From the NCBI RefSeq assembly GCF_002093625.1, contig NZ_MRWD01000045.1, forward strand, positions 1 through 48,470: DNA of 48,470 nt, read 5' to 3'. The stretch comes from Rouxiella silvae (GTDB lineage Bacteria > Pseudomonadota > Gammaproteobacteria > Enterobacterales > Enterobacteriaceae). Of the stretch, positions 1 through 8,394 are shown in pieces; the first letter of the stretch is position 1, and every line of letters begins with the position of its first letter. The notes beneath the pieces are model-generated. The model had not been told where the DNA came from and made no database searches. It saw nothing but the letters and a program-made list of their open reading frames with translations. The translations under genes and the position numbers were made by a program.

Positions 1-75
1 ATCTCCTCAGGGGACATAATCAGTATGCCGGAAGATCTCTAAAAGTGAATGGTTCGCTTAAGAGGGATGCTTACA
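1..75 (-). mobile_element. Terminal fragment of an insertion sequence
   Basis: Read on the minus strand, the sequence from base 75 begins TGTAAGCATCCCT and interrupts a GNAT reading frame in the middle of its conserved N-terminal motif. A related sequence with the same terminus lies at 16268-16322, and the sequence that cuts an aldo/keto reductase at 48397 also begins TGTAAGCA. These three facts suggest an IS end. No transposase lies within the 75 bases and I cannot assign a family; TG at the terminus fits IS3-type elements. Confidence 0.5.
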
Positions 76-187
76 CAATGACCGAAATCCATTTGGAATA
101 GGCCGCAAGTACTATTTCACGAACCAATTCCGCATCGTTTTCTTCCGCGCGGCGGAACCCAACGGTGATGTCAGGCGATTTACTCAT
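76..187 (-). pseudogene. GNAT N-acetyltransferase, 5' fragment cut by an IS end
   Basis: From an ATG at 187 with a good ribosome site (AAGGAG) upstream, the minus strand encodes 37 residues starting MSKSPDITVGFRRAEEND and ending AAYSKWISVI. The R-x-A-x-x-x-D start and the A-Y-x-K-W-I block are typical of GNAT acetyltransferases, whose sequence would continue with an acetyl-CoA binding region. Instead the frame hits a stop two codons later, exactly where the TGTAAGCAT terminus begins. The 5' end and ribosome site are intact, so the insertion looks recent. The rest of the gene is outside the window. Confidence 0.6.
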
Positions 188-1011
188 ATAAACTCCTTGA
201 AACTCGGCTGCCACTAAATATGTGCAACATAGCAGGCTGTACAGCTTTTTGATTAATTAACACCGGATTGGCGCCACCAGTTTGACGTTGCAACTGCAAG
301 GTTACTGACACTGGATAGAATAAGCAAAGTGTACAGTTGGAGGGAAAAGAGGTGGGAAAGTATGTTACCGGCCTAGCTGTTAGGATTGACTTGATAATTG
401 AGATCTCACCGTTTGAATCAAATTCAACTGGTCTGCAATGTCCGCTCTTCGCTCAAAGCTGCCCCTCAGCATTTGTCTGCTTAAAAATAGTCTTAGCATG
501 GCTTATTTTGGCTTTTCCAAACGGATCCCTGCCTCAACGAAAAGTAGCCGATTTGAGAACATACCAGCGATATCAAATAGGCGGTTCCGAAGACAACCCA
601 CTTTTGAGCGTTCAGGCGCTTTTCTTAAGAGAAACTTTATGAAGGATGAATGTGGGCTAGTTTGACCTGCTCCCCGCTGATTAGTACAACCCGATTTTAG
701 TAATGTCTTCGTTTTGACCCGCTCCAGTGCATCTGAGGGGGCGAAACGGCTCGTATACAACTTACCTTTACCAATGCCCACTCAGTCAACCTTCACAGTT
801 TTGCTGTCCAGAAAACTATCATCGTGAGCGGGAAAGGGTATGATTAAATAGAGGTTTTAAACACATTTAACTTAAAAAAGCTGCAATATGGATAGCGTTT
901 AAGAGAGGAACAGGCTTAAGAGCAGGATACGTTGTGAAAGTCACGAGGCTTAAATCTAACGTCTTACTTGTATTGTGTTTATGAATACTGACTGTGAAGA
1001 TGACGTACAAC
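188..1011. other. Non-coding stretch with repeat and IS-like remnants
   Basis: No convincing gene is present. Short open frames overlap each other and a dispersed repeat (437-534). The stretch at 664-723 contains the string TTGACCTGCTCCC, and TCTGACCTGCTCCC recurs at 17219-17232, in both places within about 250 bases of a copy of the dispersed repeat, so a common degraded mobile element is possible. Confidence 0.5.
437..534 (+). repeat. Dispersed intergenic repeat, copy 1
   Basis: Begins AATGTCCGCTCTTCGCTCAA and ends near AAACGGATCCCT. It aligns over nearly its whole length with 17261-17349, including the shared block TTCGCTCAAAGCTGCC, and its start resembles the other copies at 7329, 8197, 13880, 14940 and 16203. 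Confidence 0.6.
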
Positions 1012-1042
1012 GAAAAAAGGGAACCTGTTTAAAGGCTCCCTT
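1012..1042 (-). terminator. Intrinsic terminator, probably of the tRNA-Phe gene
   Basis: On the minus strand AAGGGAGCC and GGTTCCCTT form a 9-base stem (one G-U pair) around an 8-base loop, followed by a T run. It lies about 110 bases beyond the 3' end of the tRNA-Phe fragment and in its orientation. It is therefore likely the original chromosomal terminator downstream of tRNA-Phe, left outside the integrated element. Confidence 0.55.
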
Positions 1043-1151
1043 CTTGAAGTTTAATGCTTGACCACAACTCAATGTTAATTTGAATTTTGATTTTCACACC
1101 AACTTTCTAACGCCAGTCAGAAGCTTTCTCTGACCCACGCTGTATGAATGA

Positions 1152-1200
1152 TGGTGCCCGGACTCGGAATCGAACCAAGGACACAGGGATTTTCAATCCC
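1152..1200 (-). other. Attachment site: 3' part of tRNA-Phe (GAA)
   Basis: Read on the minus strand these 49 bases are the 3' two thirds of tRNA-Phe: the anticodon arm with GAA, the variable loop, the T arm with GGTTCGATTCC, the acceptor 3' strand and the encoded CCA. The homology stops abruptly at 1200, just 5' of the anticodon stem, and no D arm or 5' acceptor strand follows, so it is not a working tRNA. SPI-7- and PAPI-1-type elements integrate into the 3' end of tRNA genes, tRNA-Phe for SPI-7, leaving such a partial copy at the end opposite the intact tRNA. The geometry predicts that the element extends to higher coordinates, where parA lies. Confidence 0.85.
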
Positions 1201-1296
1201 ATTGTTCGAAGGCAGCAATTCATCTACAAATGTCAATTTATCAGAAAGTTGGCATAACTGCATGTGATGTACTCCAATTCTTTATTGGAGTTACTA

Positions 1297-2172
1297 ATGA
1301 TAATTCTTCCTGTGGTATCCACTAAAGGTGGTGAAGGAAAATCGACAAAAGCGGCAAATTTAGCCGGATTTCTTGCTGATGCAGGCTTAAAAACCCTGTT
1401 AATTGATGGGGATTACGCTCAACCTACCGCGAGCAGCATCTATGCTCTTAAATATGAAGCTCCGTACGGTTTGTTTGAATTACTCATGCAATCTGTCGAC
1501 CTCAACCAACCTCATCAAATAATCTCTCGCACCGTCATCGATAATCTTGACCTTATAATTTCCAATGACCCTCTCGGTCAGTTGAAAACAGCCATGTTGC
1601 ATGCAACTGATGGCAGACTTCGCCTACGTAACGTACTTCAGCATCCTCTATTCCAAGATTACGATGTCATCATCATTGATTCGCAGGGTGCTCGCTCTGT
1701 GATGCTCGAGCTGATTTTACTTGCTGGCACAGAGTCAGCTTTAGGTATAGTCGTTCCAGTTCTGCCGGATGTTCGTGAATTTCTGCGCGGCACGATCACC
1801 ATGATGGAACAACTTCTCCCACTTACGTCTTATGGGATCTACCTTCCAAAAATCCTGATTCTTATCAACCGTATGAATTACACAACCCTGGCTAAAGAAA
1901 CCCTTGATTCGTTGAATGAAATTATTAGCCAAGGAAAATACAGTGAGAGATCTGCAGACCTCCCCATCTTTGTACTCAAAACCCAAATTTACGATCTGGA
2001 TATCTACAAGCGCGGTCACGCCGTTGGTCAACCAGTTCATCGGCTGGAGAGAAATACCTCACGAAAAAGTGATAGCGCAGCCAAAACCATGCACGACCTT
2101 GCCTGCGAAATTTTTCCGCAGTGGCAGAGCAGATTTAGAGTTTTGCTCGCAAAAGGGGCTGCACATGTCTGA
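1297..2172 (+). CDS. parA: ParA-family partition ATPase of an SPI-7-type ICE
   Basis: P-loop ATPase of the ParA/Soj family, used by SPI-7/PAPI-1-type elements to keep or segregate the excised circle. The deviant Walker A motif KGGEGKST lies at residues 10-17, with the ParA signature lysine at its start; the frame continues with FLADAG...LLIDGDYAQPTASS and a Walker B region at VIIIDSQG. I chose the ATG at 1297 because GGAG precedes it at normal spacing and the family starts just before the P-loop; an upstream ATG at 1264 has no such site. It is the first gene inside the attachment site, the usual place in this family, and its end overlaps the helicase gene by 8 bases, implying one transcript. 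Confidence 0.92.
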   Translation: MIILPVVSTKGGEGKSTKAANLAGFLADAGLKTLLIDGDYAQPTASSIYALKYEAPYGLFELLMQSVDLNQPHQIISRTVIDNLDLIISNDPLGQLKTAMLHATDGRLRLRNVLQHPLFQDYDVIIIDSQGARSVMLELILLAGTESALGIVVPVLPDVREFLRGTITMMEQLLPLTSYGIYLPKILILINRMNYTTLAKETLDSLNEIISQGKYSERSADLPIFVLKTQIYDLDIYKRGHAVGQPVHRLERNTSRKSDSAAKTMHDLACEIFPQWQSRFRVLLAKGAAHV

Positions 2173-3529
2173 ACCCCAAAGCACCTACTCTCTCGAAGCA
2201 GAGCAAAGCGTCCTTGGTGGCTTAATAATAGAAAATCATCGCTGGGACGACATAACTCACGACCTCAGTGCTCAAGACTTTTTCTGTTCGGCTCATCGTG
2301 TAATTTTTAATGCCATCGCGAAACTAGTCAGCAGGGATCACCCTTTTGATTTGATCACGCTAAATGAGCAGCTTATTTCACAAAATAATCTTGAGGCCGT
2401 CGGCGGATTTGCCTATCTGGCCGAGTTAAGCAAGAACACTCCCAGTGCGGCGAACATTAAGGCCTATGCCTCTATCGTGGTGGAAAAGAGCCGGCTCAGG
2501 CAACTGCAGCAATTAGGTAAAGCCCTCTATAAAGATGCCGTCAGCCTGGAAGCAGATTTTAAAACGATAACTGAACAGGTGGAGAGTAAGCTTTTTACCC
2601 TTTCAGAAAGTGGAACAAAACACTTACATCACGAGGTTAGCGTTCTTACTGCTCTGGACAATTTGATTGGCCATCTTGAGGTCGTCAATGGTGGTAATGG
2701 AGTAACCGGCACGCCAACCGGATTTTGTGAATTAGATTTGATGACCTGCGGATTACAGCCAGGAGACTTAGCGCTGTTGGCGGCACGTCCTGCAATGGGA
2801 AAAACTGCACTGGCGCTGGCGGCATGTTTGGGCGCTCTGCGTGCAAGCCCCGATAAAAGCACTCTGATATTTAGCATCGAAATGCCTACAGAACAGCTGA
2901 TCATGAGGCTTGTATCGATGGAAAGCCGAGTCGAATTGTCGCGTCTTAGAAGTGGTGAATTAGAGGATGAAGATTGGGCCCGTATTTCTCAGGCAATGTC
3001 CGACTTTGCCCAATGGAATAATAAGCTCATCATCGATGACAATAGCTTTCAGACCCCCTCCTTACTTCGATCTCGCGCCCGACGCTATGTGCGAAAATAT
3101 GGGCAACCCTCACTGATCATGATTGATTATCTGCAGCTCATGCGTTCGCCGGCTCAAGAAAATCGCACGCAGGAAATCGCTGAAATATCCCGCAGCCTCA
3201 AAGCACTGGCTAAAGAACTTAAATGCCCTGTTCTCGCGTTATCACAGCTTAATCGGCAGGTTGAGAGCCGTATCGATAAACGACCAAATAACGGCGACCT
3301 GCGTGACTCGGGCGCATTAGAACAAGATGCAGACCTCATTATGTTTATCTACCGCGATGAGGTCTATCACCCCAATAGCCATGACGATGGCGTGGCAGAA
3401 ATCATCATTGGCAAACAGCGTCAAGGGCCTACTGGAACCACCAGACTCCTCTTTGATGGCAGGTATACACTATTCTCGAACCCCTCAGAAAGTAGCTCGG
3501 TTAAGAAGATGAGGGGGAATAACGCATGA
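2165..3529 (+). CDS. dnaB: DnaB-type replicative helicase of the ICE
   Basis: A 454-residue DnaB-family helicase. The N-terminal primase-interaction domain starts with SLEAEQSVLGGL, as in chromosomal DnaB. The RecA-like domain has Walker A ARPAMGKT (about 207-214), a Walker B region with IDYLQLM (about 320) and the SQLNRQVE..R motif near the C-terminus. It is slightly shorter than chromosomal DnaB (about 470). The start overlaps the parA stop and the stop overlaps the parB start by 4 bases (ATGA), so the three are translationally coupled. In SPI-7-type elements this gene always lies between parA and parB; its presumed role is replication of the excised element. Confidence 0.93.
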   Translation: MSEPQSTYSLEAEQSVLGGLIIENHRWDDITHDLSAQDFFCSAHRVIFNAIAKLVSRDHPFDLITLNEQLISQNNLEAVGGFAYLAELSKNTPSAANIKAYASIVVEKSRLRQLQQLGKALYKDAVSLEADFKTITEQVESKLFTLSESGTKHLHHEVSVLTALDNLIGHLEVVNGGNGVTGTPTGFCELDLMTCGLQPGDLALLAARPAMGKTALALAACLGALRASPDKSTLIFSIEMPTEQLIMRLVSMESRVELSRLRSGELEDEDWARISQAMSDFAQWNNKLIIDDNSFQTPSLLRSRARRYVRKYGQPSLIMIDYLQLMRSPAQENRTQEIAEISRSLKALAKELKCPVLALSQLNRQVESRIDKRPNNGDLRDSGALEQDADLIMFIYRDEVYHPNSHDDGVAEIIIGKQRQGPTGTTRLLFDGRYTLFSNPSESSSVKKMRGNNA

Positions 3530-5076
3530 ATATGAAGAATCAGGATCTAGGATCAGCAATGCTTCAGCGCGGCCGTTCTTCTCCATCCGAGACCTCACAA
3601 GTATTACAAAACGTTGAATTACCGTTGCTGCTCACTCTGGATCAAATTCGGCCCAATCCCGATAATCCACGCACCTCTCGCAATCCAAAGTACGACGAAA
3701 TTAAAGCGTCAATAAAGGCCCGAGGACTAAGCTCAGTCCCAAAGGTTACACGCGACCCAGAAGGTGATGGGCACTATATGTTCAGCGACGGTGGGAATAC
3801 GCGATATCAGATACTGCTAGAGCTTTGGCAAGAGACTGCCGATAACCAGTTTTTTCAGTTTCACTGCATATTCAAGCCGTGGCCTGGAAGACTGCAATGT
3901 ATTATTGGTCACTTGGCTGAAAATGAAGCTCGCGGCGATCTGAGCTTTATAGAGAAAGCATTAGGCGTTCTCAACGCTCAGAAAATCTATGAAAAACAGT
4001 TCAAAGAAACTTTGTCTTTCCGAAAATTAGCCACCGTATTAACCGAGCAGGGATTACCGACCCATTACTCTGTTGTTAGCAGAATGACGGATACCATTAA
4101 TTATCTCTATCCGTATTTACCCACGTTATTGTCGGATGGTCTTGGGAGGCATCAGATAGAACTCTTGCTCGGCCTTCGCAAGGATGCTCAAAAAACGTGG
4201 TTGAGCTATCAGACCGGATCTAAGCAAGGGTCAGTTGAACGCTTTTTAGTGGTTTTTGCCGAATGCTGCAGCCAGTTTGATTGCCTTGAGACCTGGTCTC
4301 TGCCTATGTTTATTGACGAATTCATTGGGGCTCTGGTCACCGCTTTTCCTCATCCCTCTCTAAACTATGAGCGCTGGTTGCTGGAGCTGAGTCCTAAAGA
4401 GCGCAATAGGCGGCAAGTTCTGCAAGACGACAAGCTGCTGCCGGCGATTGAAGACACTGCAACGACTATCAATCTCACGCTGCCAGCAGAAAAAAACCAA
4501 TTAACCAAAAGTCAGCCCACACTTACCCTCGTCTCATCGCCTCCGGTCATTATTCCCAGCATTCATGAAGAAAATATTCAAATAGATAACGATTTGGCCG
4601 TTATCTCTAACGAATCAATCGAAGAACATTGTGACCAATATGCATTTGAAGATTTTCTATCTGAAACCTATGCACAAGCAGAATTAGAGCCTGTTGGCGA
4701 TATCTGGACAATATCACCGCTTCAGGACGATATTGAGCACCTGCAGGCCATGAGTTTTCGCCTGTCCTTCGAGCTCGCTGAGACTTTAGGCGTCGAGTCC
4801 GAGATTTTACCCAGCAGTGAGTCGCAGCATTCAGCAGGCTTTTACCTCCTTAATCCACCAACATCTTCCCCCTTTCCCCAACTCTTATTTTCTCTTACCT
4901 GCCCCGCGAGCCCGGCACCGCCTGTCACCCTCACCCAATTTTTCATCGGCACTGACGAAGCTACGATGCTCAGTGATGTGCAAGCCATGAAGCTTATGCG
5001 ACTGGTTCGTATTCAGCGCCGCCTGCAGCAACTTCAAATATCCGTAATGACACGGAAAAAAGAGAACGTCAAATGA
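3526..5076 (+). CDS. parB: ParB-family partition protein, ICE type
   Basis: A 516-residue ParB-like protein. The ParB N-terminal nuclease-like fold is visible at about 33-100: LTLDQIRPNPDNPRTSRN, then a GLSSVP box and FSDGGNTRYQIL. An E-N-E-A-R-G-D-L-S box and a helix-turn-helix region with LRKLAT-like sequence (SFRKLATVLTEQGLP) follow. The long C-terminal part is acidic and of low complexity, then ends in a helical arginine-rich tail. The length and arrangement fit the PFGI-1-class ICE ParB family rather than chromosomal ParB. Its likely job is to bind centromere-like sites and stimulate the upstream ATPase. Confidence 0.9.
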   Translation: MNMKNQDLGSAMLQRGRSSPSETSQVLQNVELPLLLTLDQIRPNPDNPRTSRNPKYDEIKASIKARGLSSVPKVTRDPEGDGHYMFSDGGNTRYQILLELWQETADNQFFQFHCIFKPWPGRLQCIIGHLAENEARGDLSFIEKALGVLNAQKIYEKQFKETLSFRKLATVLTEQGLPTHYSVVSRMTDTINYLYPYLPTLLSDGLGRHQIELLLGLRKDAQKTWLSYQTGSKQGSVERFLVVFAECCSQFDCLETWSLPMFIDEFIGALVTAFPHPSLNYERWLLELSPKERNRRQVLQDDKLLPAIEDTATTINLTLPAEKNQLTKSQPTLTLVSSPPVIIPSIHEENIQIDNDLAVISNESIEEHCDQYAFEDFLSETYAQAELEPVGDIWTISPLQDDIEHLQAMSFRLSFELAETLGVESEILPSSESQHSAGFYLLNPPTSSPFPQLLFSLTCPASPAPPVTLTQFFIGTDEATMLSDVQAMKLMRLVRIQRRLQQLQISVMTRKKENVK

Positions 5077-5669
5077 GTGGGAACATAGCGCAGGCGACTA
5101 ACAGCCTACTGACACAATTAGTTTTAGACCTCAAAAGCGGATATCTGCGTCGATGTGAATCGCTGGGACTTAAAAGGGATCACATGCAAATGCTGCTGAG
5201 TTTGACGCTAGAGGATTTGCATTATCTCAGCAACAGCCATGTGTCAGTTATGACCTTTAATATTGACTATGCCATTCTCGAACGCATGATGCAGCAATCA
5301 CGATTGGAGTTAAAACGGCTTGAAAGCATTGACCGTGCGTTGTCTCTCGGCTCGTCTATCGAACTCATGCAGCACTATTTTGGACTGTCTACTGCCGAAG
5401 TGGCAGCACGCAGGCGCATAGCAGGAATAGAAGTGCGAGCAGGCCGTATTCACGTACTGAGCGATGAGAAAGATGCCGAGGTTTGGAAACTCTGGCAGCA
5501 AAACAATAGTTCCGACGTCGATACCAGCCAAGGTCTCGCCTCCATGATGCAAATAGCCGAACAAATGGACGTCTCATTAACAGCAACTTGGCACGCCATT
5601 CACAACTGGCATCGCACGCAAAATGACGAGCCGTCTATATCAGCAGTCCGGATCGATAAATCACAGTGA
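5073..5669 (+). CDS. DUF2857-type ICE protein
   Basis: A 198-residue protein that starts inside the parB stop (ATGA overlap). It resembles the DUF2857 family found directly after parB in SPI-7/PAPI-1-type elements. A central segment with ALSLGSSIELMQHYFGLS followed by TAEVAARRR has the look of a helix-turn-helix recognition unit, and a second similar segment (MQIAEQMDVSLTATWHAI) lies near the C-terminus. A DNA-binding regulatory role is therefore an inference; the family has no firm function that I know of. No membrane segments. Confidence 0.75.
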   Translation: MSGNIAQATNSLLTQLVLDLKSGYLRRCESLGLKRDHMQMLLSLTLEDLHYLSNSHVSVMTFNIDYAILERMMQQSRLELKRLESIDRALSLGSSIELMQHYFGLSTAEVAARRRIAGIEVRAGRIHVLSDEKDAEVWKLWQQNNSSDVDTSQGLASMMQIAEQMDVSLTATWHAIHNWHRTQNDEPSISAVRIDKSQ

Positions 5670-5680
5670 TGGAGACTACG

Positions 5681-5938
5681 ATGAAGAATAAATTAAGGGA
5701 GATCGTTCCAGGATTTATAGCCTCCCCTTCGATTCCAGAGACTTATCGAGTAAAAGCCCTAACGCAGATCCAAAAGTTTCGCCGCGGCATGAGGAATTAC
5801 ACCCGTCTAAAAGACAATGGATCAGGGTATATCAAAATCAACGTTGGCCTTTTTTGGCGACTTTTAAGTCGTAACGACGGACTTACATGGGAACTCATGC
5901 ACCATGAACGTTACAGCAGTCTGATCCGTAAGCTGTGA
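5681..5938 (+). CDS. ParE/RelE-like toxin-domain protein of the ICE module
   Basis: A small basic protein (85 residues from ATG 5681; GGAG at 5671-5674 favours this start over GTG 5666). The C-terminal half, YIKINVGLFWRLLSR then WELMHHERY, matches the ParE/RelE-like fold seen in a small protein between DUF2857 and the STY4528-family gene in related ICEs. In true RelE/ParE toxins the strand carrying W-R-L and the following basic residues contact the target. No antitoxin-like gene is adjacent: the upstream neighbour is DUF2857 and the downstream one a replication protein. It may act as a replication accessory rather than a toxin. Confidence 0.6.
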   Translation: MKNKLREIVPGFIASPSIPETYRVKALTQIQKFRRGMRNYTRLKDNGSGYIKINVGLFWRLLSRNDGLTWELMHHERYSSLIRKL

Positions 5939-6019
5939 GCTTATATTCTGCACTCGGCATTCTGGGTGCAGTAATAAACTCATCGTGTGATGTCATCAAA
6001 ATAGTGACAAGGAGTCACA

Positions 6020-7201
6020 ATGAATTTTCCAGCTGAAAGCCTAATTCAAAGAACAGTCGCCATTATGAATGCAAAACTCGCCGAGCGAAGGCTGGATAAT
6101 GATGTTACTCAACTTCGAAGCGGGCTGCTTTATTTAGGCAATGTGCATGATGCCATTCCTCGCCGCCTGTTGCTTGATGCACGCCTTTCTCCATTAGATA
6201 AAATGGCCTGGATGATGATTCGCCTCTACGCACAGCAAAATGAGGGGGCAGTTTTTCCGAGCTACGACGACTTACAACTCCAGCTCGCTTCACCCAATAG
6301 CGGCAAGGCATCGCGAGAAACAGTAAGTCGCGTACTGCTGATGCTGCGAATCACCGGCTGGCTAAGTTTGTGCAAACGCGTGCGTGACGATCATGGCCGC
6401 GTGCGCGGCAATATTTATGCTCAACATGATGAACCGCTGACGCTGAAAGACGCCGAGCTTTTTGACCCCAATTGGTTAAACACCGTCGCCGAGGCATGTC
6501 GAAACAAGAATAAAACTATTAGCCTGATGGCCGCCGCAGTTCTGCAAGAAATTAGGCTCGATCCACTAATGCGCCATCATCATAGCCATATCACCCTGAT
6601 TGAAGCGCGACTCAATTCGCCCCAAACACCGCAGCATATGGCAAAGAAAATTGCTGTCAAACAACTGAGTTCGGATGCCGAACCCAGTCTCAAATTACTG
6701 AGTTCGGAAAGCGAACCATGCAGCCTTGATTCAACTAAAGCCCCGAATTCGGAAACCGAACTAAGTGCTAAATCAGCCAGTTATAACAGAGTTCGGGATC
6801 CGAACGGTTACGTACGTTCTCTTTCATTAGGTATAAATAAAAATACGTACGTAGTTGGGAAAATTACTCTTCCAGAGTCATTGAAATTAACCAGCGACGA
6901 CAGGGAAATGCTCGAGAAGCAGCTGTCAGCGTTGCCGGAAAAAGAAAGGGAACAGGTTTTATCGAATTTGAACAATGTGCTCGCCGCGGGGCGGTTAGCG
7001 AATCCGGTCGGGTGGCTGTTGGCGATGATGAAGAAGGCAAGAGACGGTCTACTGTTCATCTCGCCAATTTTAAATGCTGGAAAACAGAAGATGACTACGA
7101 AAGAAAATATTTATGAAAATAAATCCCATAACAAAACCTCTTCCCCAGAAATGATAAGTAAGGTTCTTGAAGATATTCGTAGGAAATTGGCAGTGAATTA
7201 G
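6020..7201 (+). CDS. STY4528-family pathogenicity-island replication protein
   Basis: A 393-residue protein preceded by AAGGAG at good spacing. The N-terminal part (about 30-160) contains LRSGLLYLGNVHDAIPRRLL, a DKMAWMMIR helix and a winged-helix-like segment with FPSYDDLQ and SRETVSRVLLMLRITGWLSLC, typical of the STY4528 family that follows parB in SPI-7-like elements and of plasmid replication-initiator winged helices. The middle (about 215-265) contains a degenerate repeat in which LSSD/SE-EP-type units recur four times; the C-terminal half is charged and helical. It closes the ICE core module here: the ssb, topB and pil genes usually found downstream are absent. Confidence 0.8.
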   Translation: MNFPAESLIQRTVAIMNAKLAERRLDNDVTQLRSGLLYLGNVHDAIPRRLLLDARLSPLDKMAWMMIRLYAQQNEGAVFPSYDDLQLQLASPNSGKASRETVSRVLLMLRITGWLSLCKRVRDDHGRVRGNIYAQHDEPLTLKDAELFDPNWLNTVAEACRNKNKTISLMAAAVLQEIRLDPLMRHHHSHITLIEARLNSPQTPQHMAKKIAVKQLSSDAEPSLKLLSSESEPCSLDSTKAPNSETELSAKSASYNRVRDPNGYVRSLSLGINKNTYVVGKITLPESLKLTSDDREMLEKQLSALPEKEREQVLSNLNNVLAAGRLANPVGWLLAMMKKARDGLLFISPILNAGKQKMTTKENIYENKSHNKTSSPEMISKVLEDIRRKLAVN

Positions 7202-7328
7202 TTAGTACGATGGTTTTGATAAAATGGAAACTCATTACAAAGAAGTACTACTTCTGGTGGTTGGCTGGCTACTAAAGTAGATTTATTAATCTGCACGCAA
7301 CTCAATATGAGATGATTATGCTCCTCAG

Positions 7329-7381
7329 ACTGTCCGCATGGAGCGAGGAGCGGAAGTTCGCAGTTGTTCTCAAAGTCAACG
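7329..7381 (+). repeat. Dispersed intergenic repeat, partial copy 2
   Basis: Starts CTGTCCGCATGGAGCGAGG. Bases 7342-7371 match 8251-8281 almost perfectly (AGCGGAAGTTCGCA then TTGTTCTCA), flanking the gene 7395-8075 on both sides. Confidence 0.55.
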
Positions 7382-7394
7382 GAGGAATATTAAA

Positions 7395-8075
7395 TTAAAT
7401 GAACTTGTCATTCATAAAACTACCGCATATTAAATTTTGCATGTGTATATTAAATTCCCACCTTGCAAGATTTCTCTTTTTTTTGTGCGTATTAAGTGGA
7501 GGCTGTAGCCAATAAATTAATTGTGATTCAATACTATCTAAAATATCAAGTGCAAGTTGTTCAGGCTGTATCCAATCAAGAGACATATATTCGTCATCAA
7601 TATAAAACCAAGCGGTGCATCTGTAGATATGTTTTGACTTGCTTTGGTACTCAGGTGCATGTAACTTCAATGCTGCGCTATGACCCCCATTGAAGCGCGA
7701 TGTATTTTTTGTCTTTCCAACATAGACCAGTTCTTCATCATCTCCATCACCACAAGATATAAGGTAGATGGGGAGTGATGGTAAGGGGGCTTCTCCCAAT
7801 TTAGTTAAGATTTGTTCCTGCTCCCATCCGTCAAGCCATCCGCCTTCAAGCCCACTAATGAGTTTACTAGCACTATTTAAGTAGGACTGAGTATTTGCTC
7901 TGACGTCTTTAAAGCTCAACCACTGCATACTCATTACCAAGTGAAGGGGTTCGCATTCCTCGATTGAAATCCAACAGGGCCAATCTGGGTTGGGGACATC
8001 TATGTGTCCCGGGTTATAAAAACGCGCTGGTATAGGATGACGCCGGTCAAGCCACCCTCTCAAGGGATTGATCAT
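7395..8075 (-). CDS. GIY-YIG-like nuclease-fold protein
   Basis: A 226-residue protein I do not recognise by name. The C-terminal half has the order of motifs of a GIY-YIG domain: LPIYLISCGD (GIY position), ELVYVGKT...SRFNGGH (YIG position with basic residues and His), an E in DSIESQLIYWLQ and a terminal N in PPLN. The spacing is loose and the arginine of classical GIY-YIG enzymes is represented by SRF. The N-terminal 100 residues are rich in Trp and lack recognisable motifs. It is AT-richer than neighbours, has only a weak ribosome site, and sits between two copies of an intergenic repeat, suggesting transfer. Function unknown; a defence or homing-type nuclease is possible. Confidence 0.55.
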   Translation of the reverse strand: MINPLRGWLDRRHPIPARFYNPGHIDVPNPDWPCWISIEECEPLHLVMSMQWLSFKDVRANTQSYLNSASKLISGLEGGWLDGWEQEQILTKLGEAPLPSLPIYLISCGDGDDEELVYVGKTKNTSRFNGGHSAALKLHAPEYQSKSKHIYRCTAWFYIDDEYMSLDWIQPEQLALDILDSIESQLIYWLQPPLNTHKKKRNLARWEFNIHMQNLICGSFMNDKFI

Positions 8076-8196
8076 TTATTCTATATCTCAATCTTTATTA
8101 AATGTTAAAAGAAACTAGACGAGTTTGTATCTTGTAATCTAAATGCTATTTATTGAGTATGTCTAACAAATTATATTGATACAGCTTATCACGTGT

Positions 8197-8288
8197 AATG
8201 TCCGTTTCTGGCACGAGGCGGACAGCCAACTGAGCCGTACGTCTGCTGTGAGCGAATAGCGGAAGTTCGCAATTGTTCTCACAACTTG
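8197..8288 (+). repeat. Dispersed intergenic repeat, copy 3
   Basis: Begins AATGTCCGTTTCTGGCAC, contains GGCGGACAGCC and ends with the AGCGGAAGTTCGCAATTG block shared with 7342-7371. The rest of 8076-8394 is AT-rich DNA with no gene that I can see. Confidence 0.6.
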
Positions 8289-8394
8289 TTAAGCCATTAC
8301 TGACATTACGACATATTAATTAACGGGGGTTAACGTCAAAAGCGATACTGAGGCACCCTGCCAGCCGACACTACTGCTATGAAGCTCAAGGTAT

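Noticed and set aside
236..250. CTGTACAG palindrome resembling a LexA half-site pair
   Set aside because: The arms are adjacent with no 8-base spacer, and no gene follows closely.
337..781. Overlapping open frames on both strands near the left end
   Set aside because: They overlap each other and the dispersed repeat, have no ribosome sites and show no family resemblance; the repeat explains the openness.
1152..1263. A complete tRNA-Phe gene
   Set aside because: Homology ends at 1200; no D arm, 5' acceptor strand or CCA-to-start length of 76 bases is present.
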